64,000 nucleotides of DNA from contig JAGIBF010000005.1 of assembly GCA_017744515.1 (NCBI GenBank), forward strand, positions 1 through 64,000. The letters are read 5' to 3'. Below are positions 33,173-41,439 of this stretch, piece after piece. This DNA comes from Niastella sp. (GTDB taxonomy: Bacteria; Bacteroidota; Bacteroidia; Chitinophagales; Chitinophagaceae). The notes beneath the pieces are model-generated. The model made no database searches. It was given only the letters and a program-made list of their open reading frames with translations, and had not been told where the DNA came from. Positions within the stretch are counted from its first letter, which is position 1. Every line of letters begins with the position of its first letter. A program made the translations under genes and the position numbers.

Positions 33173-34978
33173 TTATTTCTTTGTTGCTTTTAATTTCCAA
33201 AGCGTAGCTACCAGTGCGTCTATATCAGCGCAGGTATTGTAGAAAGCCAGTGATGGTCTTACCGTACTTTCCAGTCCAAACCTGCGCAGGATAGGTTGCG
33301 CACAGTGGTGCCCTGTTCTTACGGCTATGCCTTCCTGGTTAAGGGCCTGCCCTACCTGGTCGTTGGTATAGCCATCCAACACAAATGATAGCACACTTGT
33401 TTTATCTGGTGCTGTGCCAATGAGTTTCAGACCCGGTATCTCTTTGAGCAATCCCATCGCATATTTCAACAGGTAGTGCTCATACTGGTAAATGTTTTCG
33501 ATGCCCAGCTTGTTTACATAGTCCAATGCGGCACCCAGGCCTACTGCGTCGGCAATATTGCCCGTGCCTGCTTCAAAGCGGCCGGGCGCCAGGTGGTACT
33601 GCGTATGTTCGAAGGTTACGTCTTTGATCATGTTGCCACCACCCTGCCAGGGCTCTGTGGCGTTGAGCAAATCTTCCTTACCATACAGCACACCTATACC
33701 TGTAGGCGCAAATATCTTGTGACCCGAGAACACAAACCAATCGGCATTCAGCGCCTTTACGTTGGCACGTATGTGTGATACTGATTGTGCACCATCCAGC
33801 AATACCCGGGCGCCTACTGCATGCGCCATGTCGATCATCGTTTTTGCAGGCGTAATAGTGCCCAGCGCATTGGATACCTGTGTGAAGGCTACCAGTTTTG
33901 TTTTTGGGTTCAGCAGCTTGCCGTATTCTTCCAATATCACCTGTCCATCGTCATCCACCGGCGCCACCCGCAGCTTCAATCCTTTCTTAGCAGCCAGCTG
34001 TTGCCAGGGAACAATATTGGCGTGATGCTCCAGGTGTGTGACCAATATTTCATCGCCAGGTTGCAGGTATTGCTCTCCCCAGCTTCTGGCAACAAGATTG
34101 ATGGCTTCTGTGGTGCCGCGTACAAAAACTATTTCATTGGGAGAAGCAGCGCCGATGAAAGTTTGTACTTTCTTACGCGCTTCTTCATACGCATCTGTAG
34201 CGCGGGCTGCCAACTCATGCGCTGCGCGGTGAATGTTTGAATTCTCATGCGCATAGAAATAGCTGAGCCTGTCGATGACCTGCTGCGGCTTCTGGGTAGT
34301 TGCTGCATTGTCCAACCAGATCAACGGTTTGCCATTTACGCTCTCCTGCAGGATGGGAAAATCTTTTTTTACGAGGTTCGCATCGAAGCCCGGTACAAAA
34401 CCACCGTGTGCTATGGATGGCGTGTGCCCCGCACCAGCAGGCAGAAAATAGTAGGAGGCCGTTTCTCCCAATGGCCATTGTGGTGAAGCTACTTCTGGCA
34501 GCTGATTTCCTGGAATATACTGGTGTATGGATGACAGGATGCTTTCCAGACCGCCGAGGTAAGATTGCTCTTCCTCAAATGGCAGGAAATTTTTTGGTGC
34601 AGCAACCGGTGAATGCCCACCGCCAAGTGGCAGTGAACCCGTGTTGTATTGCAGGTTCTTATCGGGAAAACTTGTTTGTGGATCTTTCAGGTTGATGTTG
34701 TTGCCATGCTGCACTACGGAAGGCGAGGCGCCACTGCCCGCTACTGATATAGGTACACCACCGTCGTTTTGTGCATACTGCGGTGGATTGGCAACACCCA
34801 CCTCTTTTGCATCGACAGTATTACCATATTGAAGTACCGAGGCCGGTGAAACACCTATGCCCGATACAGCAGGAGCAGCTGTTGTGCCCTGTGCATGGTA
34901 TTCATTGAAAAACTGGTTGGCCAGCTTTTCCAGCGTTGCCATATCTGGCAATCCGCTGTGATCAATATTTGTACTCAT
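33173..34978 (-). CDS. Family 2A encapsulin cargo: SufS-like cysteine desulfurase with N-terminal targeting domain
   Basis: 601 aa. Residues about 205-601 are a type II cysteine desulfurase, which removes sulfur from cysteine: PLP lysine K421 (SGHKIFAPTG), catalytic C559 (RTGHHCAQP), THLEHHANIVPW and GRFEAGTGNI. The first 200 residues are a low-complexity extension, as in encapsulin-loaded desulfurases. It holds an N-terminal helix (MATLEKLANQFFNEY), four short repeats containing [ST]P (near 42-53, 83-94, 121-131, 184-194) and a YYFLP motif (176-180). Its start overlaps the shell gene by 17 bp, indicating translational coupling. Predicted to be packed inside the shell. Confidence 0.95.
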   Translation of the reverse strand: MSTNIDHSGLPDMATLEKLANQFFNEYHAQGTTAAPAVSGIGVSPASVLQYGNTVDAKEVGVANPPQYAQNDGGVPISVAGSGASPSVVQHGNNINLKDPQTSFPDKNLQYNTGSLPLGGGHSPVAAPKNFLPFEEEQSYLGGLESILSSIHQYIPGNQLPEVASPQWPLGETASYYFLPAGAGHTPSIAHGGFVPGFDANLVKKDFPILQESVNGKPLIWLDNAATTQKPQQVIDRLSYFYAHENSNIHRAAHELAARATDAYEEARKKVQTFIGAASPNEIVFVRGTTEAINLVARSWGEQYLQPGDEILVTHLEHHANIVPWQQLAAKKGLKLRVAPVDDDGQVILEEYGKLLNPKTKLVAFTQVSNALGTITPAKTMIDMAHAVGARVLLDGAQSVSHIRANVKALNADWFVFSGHKIFAPTGIGVLYGKEDLLNATEPWQGGGNMIKDVTFEHTQYHLAPGRFEAGTGNIADAVGLGAALDYVNKLGIENIYQYEHYLLKYAMGLLKEIPGLKLIGTAPDKTSVLSFVLDGYTNDQVGQALNQEGIAVRTGHHCAQPILRRFGLESTVRPSLAFYNTCADIDALVATLWKLKATKK

Positions 34979-35884
34979 GGTATTTGCCGATTTCTACGTC
35001 ATCAAGTACAGCAATGGCGTCGTCTACCAATACTGCCAATGAACAATAGAGTGATACGAGGTAAGAAGCAATTGCTTTTTCATTGATACCCATGAAGCGT
35101 AAGGATAGGCCGGGTGATTGTTCGCCCTGGAGGCCCGGCTGGAAGAGCCCTACTACACCCTGGCGGCTTTCGCCGGTGCGCAGCAAGATGATCTTTGACG
35201 CTCCATTCTCTATCGGCAATTTGTCTGAAGGGATCAATGGAATACCACGCCAGGTGAGGAACTGTGCGCCAAAGAGCGACACGGTGGGCGGCGGCACGCC
35301 ACGGCGGGTACATTCACGCCCGAAGGCTGCTACTGCCAGTGGATGTAATAGGAAGAAGCCCGGCTCTTTCCACACTCTTGAGATCAACTCATCGAGGTCG
35401 TCCGGCGTAGGTGCGCCTGAACGTGTTTTAATGCGCTGCCCGGGAGCTACACTGTGCAGCAATCCATATTCCTTGTTGTTGATCAACTCACTTTCCTGGC
35501 GCTCCTTGATCGTTTCTATGGCCAGCCGTAATTGTTCACTGATCTGGTTATAGGGTTTGCTGTAGAGATCGGACACCCTGGTATGTACGTCGATAATGGT
35601 TTGAACAGCAGAAAGATTATACTCTCTTGGGTTCTCGATATAATCGACAAATGTTTGCGGCAGTATATGCTCATCGCGCGATGAACAATCTACTGTAATG
35701 GCGGTTGCGTCTTTTACTTTGTTAAGCCGGTATACTCCCGATTCTACAGGCACCCAACTTAATAGCCGGGTTAACCACCGGGGGCTGATGGTAACCATCT
35801 GAGGAACTGTACGGGTAGCGATGGCTAATTGGCGTGCGCCACATCACCCAACGCTGTTTGCTGGAGTCTTTGCTCGTCTGACAT
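34962..35884 (-). CDS. Family 2A encapsulin shell protein (SrpI-like), with a 1-nt frameshift after residue 16
   Basis: HK97-fold protein that assembles a protein nanocompartment. The main frame (35798-34962, 278 aa, from MVTISPRWLTRLLSWVPVESG) has family 2A features: YRLNKVKDATAITVDCSS, LINNKEYGLLHSVAPGQRI, PGFFLLHPLAVAAFGRECTRRG and SPGLSLRFMGINEKAIASYLVSLYCSLAVL. Upstream, another frame starts at 35884 with MSDEQRLQQTALGDVA and hits TAG at 35825-35827. The main frame read backward past 35798 gives RQLAIATRTVPQ from 35834. Joined, they give the expected N-terminal arm ...GDVA(A)RQLAIATRTVPQMVTIS, about 307 aa. One base is missing near 35834-35840. Mutation, sequencing error or use of the internal ATG cannot be separated here. 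Confidence 0.9.
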
Positions 35885-35952
35885 GAAAAGAAATTTAAGG
35901 TGAGAGATCCGGTTAGATTCTTTTACTGCTGTGTGGTGGTTATACAGCATAT

Positions 35953-35984
35953 TAAATATAATATTATCCCACTAATCCACCAAA
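35953..35984 (-). promoter_or_regulatory. Promoter of the encapsulin operon
   Basis: On the minus strand TTTG (35981-35984), 20 nt, then TATATTTA (35953-35960), one mismatch to TAnnTTTG. The start site would be near 35947, giving a leader of about 60 nt before the ATG at 35884. This supports transcription through the N-terminal arm sequence and hence 35884 as the ancestral start. Confidence 0.55.
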
Positions 35985-36070
35985 ATCAGGAACCGGCCAG
36001 ACAGCAGCGCAAGTCCATATAGGGCAGCCGGGGTATAAAAGTTGCAACATACCCTGCAAAAAGACATTGT

Positions 36071-37360
36071 ATGGGCACAGCTTTTCCTATTGTATCCTGG
36101 GGTAATGGAACGAATATTTACGAGGTAAACGTCAGGCAATACACACCACAAGGCACTTTCCAGGCTTTTATCGAGCACATTCCACGCCTGGCCAATATGG
36201 GCGTAGATGTTTTGTGGCTAATGCCCGTAACGCCCATCAGTGTAGAAAAAAGGCAAGGCACTTACGGCAGTTATTATGCCGCCAGCTCTTACACTGATAT
36301 CGATCCTGCTTATGGTACAACCGACGATTTCAGGCAACTGATCGATACAGCCCACTTTCATGGCATGAAGGTGATCATCGATTGGGTGGCCAACCATACG
36401 GGCTATGATCACCAATGGACAAAAAAGTATGCAGACTGGTACAGGAAAGATGAAGCCGGCAACTTCACTGAACTATACGGCTGGGTTGACGTGATAGACC
36501 TCAATTATGATATACCCGAGATGCGCGCAGAGATGATCAACTCTATGAAGTTCTGGCTACGGGAGTTTAACCTCGATGGGTTTCGCTGTGATATGGCCCG
36601 CACTGTACCCATCGATTTCTGGATTGAAGCACGCAGTGAATGTGATACCATCCGACCCTTGCTGTGGCTGGCAGAATGTGAGATACTGAACTATCATGAA
36701 GTGTTTGATATTACCTATGGCTGGGAATGTATGCGGGCCATTGACAAGTTTATGGCTGGCGGAGAAGTGACGATGCCGGATATCCTGAAGATACTGGTGG
36801 ATTATTCGCGCTATCCTATTGGCTCACGCAAGTTGTTGTTTACTTCCAATCATGATGAGAATACTGATCATGGTACCGAGTATGAAAAGTATGGTGTTGC
36901 AGCCAAAGCCATGGCTGTATTTACCTGCACCTGGCCAGGTATTCCGCTGATCTACTCCGGCCAGGAAAAGCCTAATTATAAACGCCTTGCTTTTTTTGAA
37001 AAGGATTCTATCGACTGGAATGGCAAAGTAGAGCTACACGATTTTTACAAGACCCTACTTACCATCCGCAAGAAGAACAAAGCTTTACAGGAAAGCGCTT
37101 CTGTACTAATACTACCACAAGAACATGTTTATGTATTGGCTTATCTGTGCAGGCGGCAGGCTGATAAGGTGTTGGTTCTCCTGAACTTCAGTAAAGAGAA
37201 AGTTTCTTTCAGCATCGATCATCCGGCTATTGCGGGTGATTATCATAATCTCTATTCTGGTGAAGCAGTTACCATCAAACGGAAAGTTCGATTTGATTTT
37301 GAGCCGGGGCAGTATGAGGTTTTGCATATCACGAGTCCGGATGGGAAGTTGACAGGTTAA
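36071..37360 (+). CDS. Alpha-amylase family glycoside hydrolase (GH13)
   Basis: 429 aa, no signal peptide, so probably cytoplasmic. The four GH13 regions are visible: DWVANHTG (I), GFRCDMAR with nucleophile D174 (II), WLAECE with the acid/base Glu about E202 (III) and FTSNHDEN (IV). An early YEVNVRQYTPQGTF fits the subgroup that handles short alpha-glucans. A C-terminal beta domain follows (about 345-420). The last residues (KLTG) and the stop fall within a GTTGACAGG-type repeat. It is divergent from the encapsulin operon. Confidence 0.94.
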   Translation: MGTAFPIVSWGNGTNIYEVNVRQYTPQGTFQAFIEHIPRLANMGVDVLWLMPVTPISVEKRQGTYGSYYAASSYTDIDPAYGTTDDFRQLIDTAHFHGMKVIIDWVANHTGYDHQWTKKYADWYRKDEAGNFTELYGWVDVIDLNYDIPEMRAEMINSMKFWLREFNLDGFRCDMARTVPIDFWIEARSECDTIRPLLWLAECEILNYHEVFDITYGWECMRAIDKFMAGGEVTMPDILKILVDYSRYPIGSRKLLFTSNHDENTDHGTEYEKYGVAAKAMAVFTCTWPGIPLIYSGQEKPNYKRLAFFEKDSIDWNGKVELHDFYKTLLTIRKKNKALQESASVLILPQEHVYVLAYLCRRQADKVLVLLNFSKEKVSFSIDHPAIAGDYHNLYSGEAVTIKRKVRFDFEPGQYEVLHITSPDGKLTG

Positions 37361-37380
37361 CAAGTTGAAAGGTTGAAAGG
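37349..37380. repeat. Word repeat, GTTGACAAGTTGAAAGGTTGA family
   Basis: AAGTTGACAGGTTAACAAG and TTGAAAGGTTGAAAGG cover the GH13 stop. A second member at 60609-60642 follows the GntR stop (GGTTGACAAGTTGAAAGGTT). Confidence 0.6.
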
Positions 37381-37384
37381 ACCT

Positions 37385-38878
37385 TTAGCGGCCACGTTTG
37401 ATAAGATCGAAAGCGAATTGCTTTTGGGTGTCGATGCCTTTGAGGATGTTGTTGATATCGTCTGGCACTGTATGATCGGGCAGCACGCCCCTGCCCTTCT
37501 CAAAAGGTGGTTTTGTGGCATTGTCATAATACACCAAAGGAATGCTGATCCTGATGTTGCTGTGTGGTAGCTTAAGAGGAATGAAGGAACCGCCATTGCC
37601 GCCTTCATAATTACCGCCTGCTTCTTCACCAATGAATACACCAAGTTCGTTGGTGCGGGCAACCGCTAACAACTCAGCCGTAGTGGAAGCACTGGCGCCA
37701 TTCATCAGGAAATAAACCTTACCGGTGTAATGAAGTGGTTTCGGATGCTGTATTGACAGGCCGGCAGCTGCTGCTGGTTTCAAAGAGAAGGTACCATCTG
37801 TCTCGCGTATTATTTCATTACGTACGTTTTGAAGGTCTTCTTCCGACAGATCGCTTAGCTTTAAATATTGCAAGGAATCGGTAATACCATGCTGCCGGAT
37901 ATAGTAGTGCGAAGGTTTGTTGATGAGGTAGGTAAAGAGCAATACGCCGGCACTGTCCCATCCACCGCCATTGTTGCGCAGGTCTACAACAAGATGGCCG
38001 ATATTTTTCTGCCGCAGCTGTTTCATGGCTTTCGGCAGAAAGGCGCCGATCTTCTCTGCCGCTTTTCCACCAAAGCTGCGAATGGTAAGTACAGCTGCAT
38101 TGATTTCTTTTTTGATCTCCAGATCAAGGTCTTCACGTTTTCTATCTACATACAATCTTATTATCTCTTTATTGACCGGGTTCTTCCTGAATGCTTCACG
38201 GGTAGCCTGAATGGTCAATGCAGGATAAACTACTTTGACTTCCTTTCCGGCCAGGTCTTTGGCCGTAATGGCAAAACTATCCGGCCGGGCTATGAGCAAA
38301 TAATAAAGCAAGCCAAATGAGCCGGTATTCAGGCGTTGTTGTTTATTGGTAACGTTATAGCCATCACTCCAGGAGTGATCGAAAATAAACTGGCGGATAG
38401 CTGTTACAGATTGGCCGTTGATCTGGGTGATTTCATAACCGGGTTTTATGGTGGTATCGGCAGTGAGGTTTGCCGATACATGGAGTTTATCATTGATAAA
38501 ATGAGTTGAAAAAGGGAATACTGGCATGTTGGCGAAAAAATGGGCCTGCCAGTTGCCGCCGGGCAGAATGGTGGTGTGCGCGCAGCGTACTCCGGCGATC
38601 AGTGATGCCAGCAGCCTGTAATAATCATAATAAGGTAAAGGTCCGGTGATGAGGTTATAGCAACTATCCAGACGCCTGTCCATATCAGCTTGGGGCGTGT
38701 AGCGGTACAAGCCGGGATGTGTCTTTTCCATAATATGGCGTAGGTATTGCAGGTCTTCCTGCATATCCTGTTTTGAGAGGATGCGATCAGTTAAACTGTC
38801 ATAAATAGGCTTTTTTCCCTGCGCTACAGCTTGTGTTCCGATACATAATAAAGCAAGGATGATCCATACAAACTTCAT
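37385..38878 (-). CDS. S41 family peptidase (tail-specific protease-like), exported
   Basis: 497 aa. The signal peptide is MKFVWIILALLCIGTQAVAQ. An N-terminal helical part (DMQEDLQYLRHIMEKTHPGLYRYT) is followed by a PDZ-like region (KPGYEITQINGQSVTAIRQF) and the S41 core: LVVDLRNNGGG, then LMNGASASTTAELLAVAR with the nucleophile Ser, and GVFIGEEAGG. Processing or degradation of envelope proteins is likely. Located 53 bp after the AraC gene on the same strand, so they may be one unit. Confidence 0.92.
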   Translation of the reverse strand: MKFVWIILALLCIGTQAVAQGKKPIYDSLTDRILSKQDMQEDLQYLRHIMEKTHPGLYRYTPQADMDRRLDSCYNLITGPLPYYDYYRLLASLIAGVRCAHTTILPGGNWQAHFFANMPVFPFSTHFINDKLHVSANLTADTTIKPGYEITQINGQSVTAIRQFIFDHSWSDGYNVTNKQQRLNTGSFGLLYYLLIARPDSFAITAKDLAGKEVKVVYPALTIQATREAFRKNPVNKEIIRLYVDRKREDLDLEIKKEINAAVLTIRSFGGKAAEKIGAFLPKAMKQLRQKNIGHLVVDLRNNGGGWDSAGVLLFTYLINKPSHYYIRQHGITDSLQYLKLSDLSEEDLQNVRNEIIRETDGTFSLKPAAAAGLSIQHPKPLHYTGKVYFLMNGASASTTAELLAVARTNELGVFIGEEAGGNYEGGNGGSFIPLKLPHSNIRISIPLVYYDNATKPPFEKGRGVLPDHTVPDDINNILKGIDTQKQFAFDLIKRGR

Positions 38879-38931
38879 GGGTAGCTTTTTTGCAAACCTC
38901 TTTATTAACTGCTCAACAGACTGAAAAACAG

Positions 38932-40152
38932 TTACTCAATTCCGGATTTGAGGGAGGTATCGGCTGGTCTGGCTGCCTTGAGCGTCCTGGCAGAATCGCC
39001 TTCCGGCAGCTTTGACTCCTGTATGAATTGGGATGGCGTAATGCCGGTGAGTTGTTTGAAGATACGCTGAAAAGTGGCAGCCGAACTGAAACCACATTCC
39101 GCGGCAAGGCCGGGAATGGTCAGGTTACCGGCATCCCCCTGCATGATCCTTTCCCTGAAAGCGGCTATACGGTATTCATTTACAAAAACGGAAAAGCTTT
39201 TATGCAGGTGCTGGTTCAATACGGCGGAGACCGTTTTGGCAGGTATGTCTACCTGCTTTGCCAATGTATTCACAGTGAGTGAGGGATCGAGATAGAGTTT
39301 TTGAGTTTCCATGATCAGCTGCAATTGGTCTATATAAAGCGTTGCTAAAGTCTCGGGCAAAGCGGAGACTGTGGCCAATGTTTTAGAGCTGTTCAACTCA
39401 AAGGGGTTATAGTGGACGAGGTATCCTTTAAGTCCCAGCCAATAGATCATGACTGCCAGCGGAATGAATACAGGATACCAGTCGACAGCATCGAGCAGCG
39501 CCTGCCGCGTGGCAGGAATACTATAGGGAACGAGGTAGACAAACCAGATGGCCTGGAATACGAGAAATACCGTAACAAATTGCCGCAGCCAACCGGTAGT
39601 TTGCTGTTGCCCTGCTGCCTGCGCTGCTCGTTGTTGCTGCAGGTAATGACGGGTAAGCCACAGATAAGCTGTGAGGGATAGCCACCGGGGAATGTCGGCA
39701 TACACCTGCCACTGATCGATAAAATCGCTAACCCAACTGCGTTGTCCTTTGGATACGAGACCCGTCAGTGATCCGATATCAGCAAGCAGGATGAGCACAT
39801 ATGGGAAAAGGTCGAGTACGATAGAATAGAAATGCCGGTACCGTTTACGGGTAAGACGGAATGCAGGGTCAGTAGTGGCTTGCACATAACACCAGATCAA
39901 TGGGCCTATCGGCATGATCACCACGAGCGGCAATGCACCGGCGAGTATATGCAGTACAATGTTGCTATCCAGCCAGGTGGCATCAAGCAGATAGATATTG
40001 AGGCAGGCTAATGTAATGAGCATTATGAGTGCAGCCAGGAAACGATTGGCAGGCTTTTTCCTGCGGGACGAGAACAACAAGGCGCTGAGGATAAAGCCCT
40101 GCAGTATACCCAGCAAAACGATGGTGTCCAAAAAGCCTGACCAGGAGCTCAT
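38932..40152 (-). CDS. AraC family regulator with N-terminal membrane domain
   Basis: 406 aa. Seven hydrophobic segments (about residues 8-245; FLDTIVLLGILQGFILSALLF first) form a membrane sensor domain of the kind often found in Bacteroidota AraC proteins. The C-terminal AraC DNA-binding domain (about 275-380) has both helix-turn-helix parts: LTVNTLAKQVDIPAKTVSAVLN and LTIPGLAAECGFSSAATFQRIFKQLTGITPSQF, the second cited as CGFSSAATFQRIFK. It is followed 53 bp later by the S41 peptidase. Its upstream region carries the 11-nt phased arrays, and a consensus promoter at 40634-40666 points toward it through those arrays. Confidence 0.92.
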   Translation of the reverse strand: MSSWSGFLDTIVLLGILQGFILSALLFSSRRKKPANRFLAALIMLITLACLNIYLLDATWLDSNIVLHILAGALPLVVIMPIGPLIWCYVQATTDPAFRLTRKRYRHFYSIVLDLFPYVLILLADIGSLTGLVSKGQRSWVSDFIDQWQVYADIPRWLSLTAYLWLTRHYLQQQRAAQAAGQQQTTGWLRQFVTVFLVFQAIWFVYLVPYSIPATRQALLDAVDWYPVFIPLAVMIYWLGLKGYLVHYNPFELNSSKTLATVSALPETLATLYIDQLQLIMETQKLYLDPSLTVNTLAKQVDIPAKTVSAVLNQHLHKSFSVFVNEYRIAAFRERIMQGDAGNLTIPGLAAECGFSSAATFQRIFKQLTGITPSQFIQESKLPEGDSARTLKAARPADTSLKSGIE

Positions 40153-40258
40153 GCTTGTATGTTTTCGTTCAATCTAAAATTACAACCTGCCAATGAAAAG
40201 AAAATTATAAAATGATAAGAAATTACCGCGGAACATTTTCATGTCAGCAGTTGTCACT

Positions 40259-40471
40259 CATATGCTTCTCATATAGTTCCCATATCCTTCTCATATGTTT
40301 CCCATATCAGGTCCATATACCTTTCATATCACACCCATATAATGGTCATATGGGGTCCACATACTTGTCATATCTCATCCATATATCTCTCAGGGCTCCG
40401 GAAGGGATCCGGTATATCACATCCATGTCATACCCATATAGCAGTCATATGCCATCATATGGCAGTCATAT
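40259..40471. repeat. CATAT array in exact 11-nt phase
   Basis: CATAT (or CACAT once) begins at 40259, 40270, 40281, 40292, 40303, 40314, 40325, 40336, 40347, 40358, 40369 and 40380: twelve in a row at exactly 11 nt. The 6-nt spacers vary. After a weaker stretch the same phase returns with TATAT 40413, CATGT 40424, CATAT 40435 and 40446, then slips by one to 40456 and 40467. On the minus strand the units read ATATG followed by purine-rich hexamers such as AGAAGC and GGAAAC. Confidence 0.9.
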
Positions 40472-40490
40472 CAAAGATGGATGCAAACTG

Positions 40491-40632
40491 CCCTACTGTT
40501 TTTGGCTAAAACTGCAGATTTTCCCGGTTAATGCTATTAGCACCCTATTACTACCCTTAGAGTACTCTTCGACTATCCTTCTACTTCCCTTGCGCTACCC
40601 TTTCTTCAACCCGCCTACGCTTACCTGCCGAC
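40491..40632. repeat. Phased 11-nt element, copy A (48-nt core plus eight units)
   Basis: The core starts CCCTACTGTTTTTGGCTAAA and continues ACTGCAGATTTTCCCGG. It matches copy B (63262 onward) at 37 of 48 positions without gaps. From 40534 eight 11-nt units follow in exact register, e.g. CTATTAGCACC, CTATTACTACC, CTTCGACTATC, CTTGCGCTACC, the eighth being CCGCCTACGCT. The promoter at 40634-40666 would transcribe it on the minus strand, so it may be a structured RNA or the leader of the AraC gene. Function unknown. Confidence 0.75.
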
Positions 40633-40633
40633 A

Positions 40634-40666
40634 CAAACGTACGGGCTAACCGACATGGTTTCCAAA
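40634..40666 (-). promoter_or_regulatory. Consensus promoter directed into element A
   Basis: On the minus strand TTTG (40663-40666), 21 nt, then TACGTTTG (40634-40641): both boxes match the Bacteroidota consensus exactly. The start site would be near 40630, right at the edge of the 11-nt units. The transcript would run through units, core and CATAT array, and could continue into the AraC gene 475 nt downstream. Confidence 0.6.
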
Positions 40667-40760
40667 GGTGTGTCTACTTCTGACCGGAACAGGCTAAAAT
40701 GGTGTAAAATGGCTATCTTGTCTGAACCCGATAGGGACAGACAAGCCCATTGGTTCAACT

Positions 40761-41420
40761 ATGCAAAACATCCAGGGAAAGATCGACAAGCTTATTGAGT
40801 TTAAACAACGTGATAAGTTTTCAGTACAAGCTTGGAACGAAAGGGGCTTAAATCCTTCCGGCGATGAGTTATGTCAATATCTTACCGCATTTTTCAATGT
40901 CTGCACAGACAAGCTGGTTAATGCGGTAAATAGTGAAGAGTCAACCAAAGCTTTAACAACGCTACTTGATTCAGAGCTCAATAGATTAAAAAGATCGGAT
41001 TTCGATACAGAAGAACGGGAGTTTATTTGCGATTTATTTCATGAACTTGCTTCAATTGTACATGTTGATCTTATTGAGCAACTGACTAAGTGGCTTTATG
41101 GTTCTGTGTTAGCAACACTGATGAAAATCCAACGAACGCTTCGCCCTGAAAAAATTGTTGAGACACTTCGAAAACCCTGTACAAAATGCGGTACTGATTT
41201 AGAAACCCTTATTCTTAGAAAAGAAGCCGGAATACCTGACTACTCCTGGGATGTGGTAAGATGCAATAACTGTGCAGAGCTGAACCTGCTTTCACATGGA
41301 CCGGATGTTAAAGAGGTACGATTCGGGAATTATCAAATGGTAGAGCACCTGCCTAAAGATGAATATACCTACGAACAAGCACTGACAAGGCTTGAACAAA
41401 TTAAGATTTATAGAAAATAG
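40761..41420 (+). CDS. Hypothetical protein with C-terminal zinc ribbon
   Basis: 219 aa, not recognised. The N-terminal two thirds look helical (TDKLVNAVNSEESTKALTTL, LLDSELNRLKRSDFDTEERE). The C-terminal part has two Cys pairs, KPCTKCGTD and VRCNNCAEL, about 28 residues apart, which suggests a zinc ribbon. It is followed after 19 bp by the DUF4259 gene, so both are probably co-transcribed. A hairpin (40717-40745) lies in the leader. Resemblance to immunity-type proteins is only an impression. Confidence 0.75.
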   Translation: MQNIQGKIDKLIEFKQRDKFSVQAWNERGLNPSGDELCQYLTAFFNVCTDKLVNAVNSEESTKALTTLLDSELNRLKRSDFDTEEREFICDLFHELASIVHVDLIEQLTKWLYGSVLATLMKIQRTLRPEKIVETLRKPCTKCGTDLETLILRKEAGIPDYSWDVVRCNNCAELNLLSHGPDVKEVRFGNYQMVEHLPKDEYTYEQALTRLEQIKIYRK

Positions 41421-41439
41421 TTTAAAACCGGAAAGAACC

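Larger units (their letters stand above)
40153..40760. other. 608-bp non-coding region with phased repeats
   Basis: Holds, left to right, an AT-rich AraC leader, a CATAT array in 11-nt phase (40259-40471), a conserved core with eight 11-nt units (40491-40632), a minus-strand promoter (40634-40666), and an 8-bp inverted repeat CTTGTCTG / CAGACAAG (40717-40724 with 40738-40745) just before the next gene. A 145-codon frame at 40212-40649 is not coding, because the 11-nt period is not a multiple of three. Confidence 0.85.

Noticed and set aside
40259..40471. CATAT array as a CRISPR or iteron cluster
   Set aside because: Unit of 11 nt with 5-nt conservation is far too short for CRISPR; no cas, rep or par genes nearby, so a replication or partition role has no support.
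40212..40649. 145-codon frame across the CATAT array
   Set aside because: The underlying 11-nt repeat is not a multiple of three, so the protein is an accidental reading of non-coding repeats.
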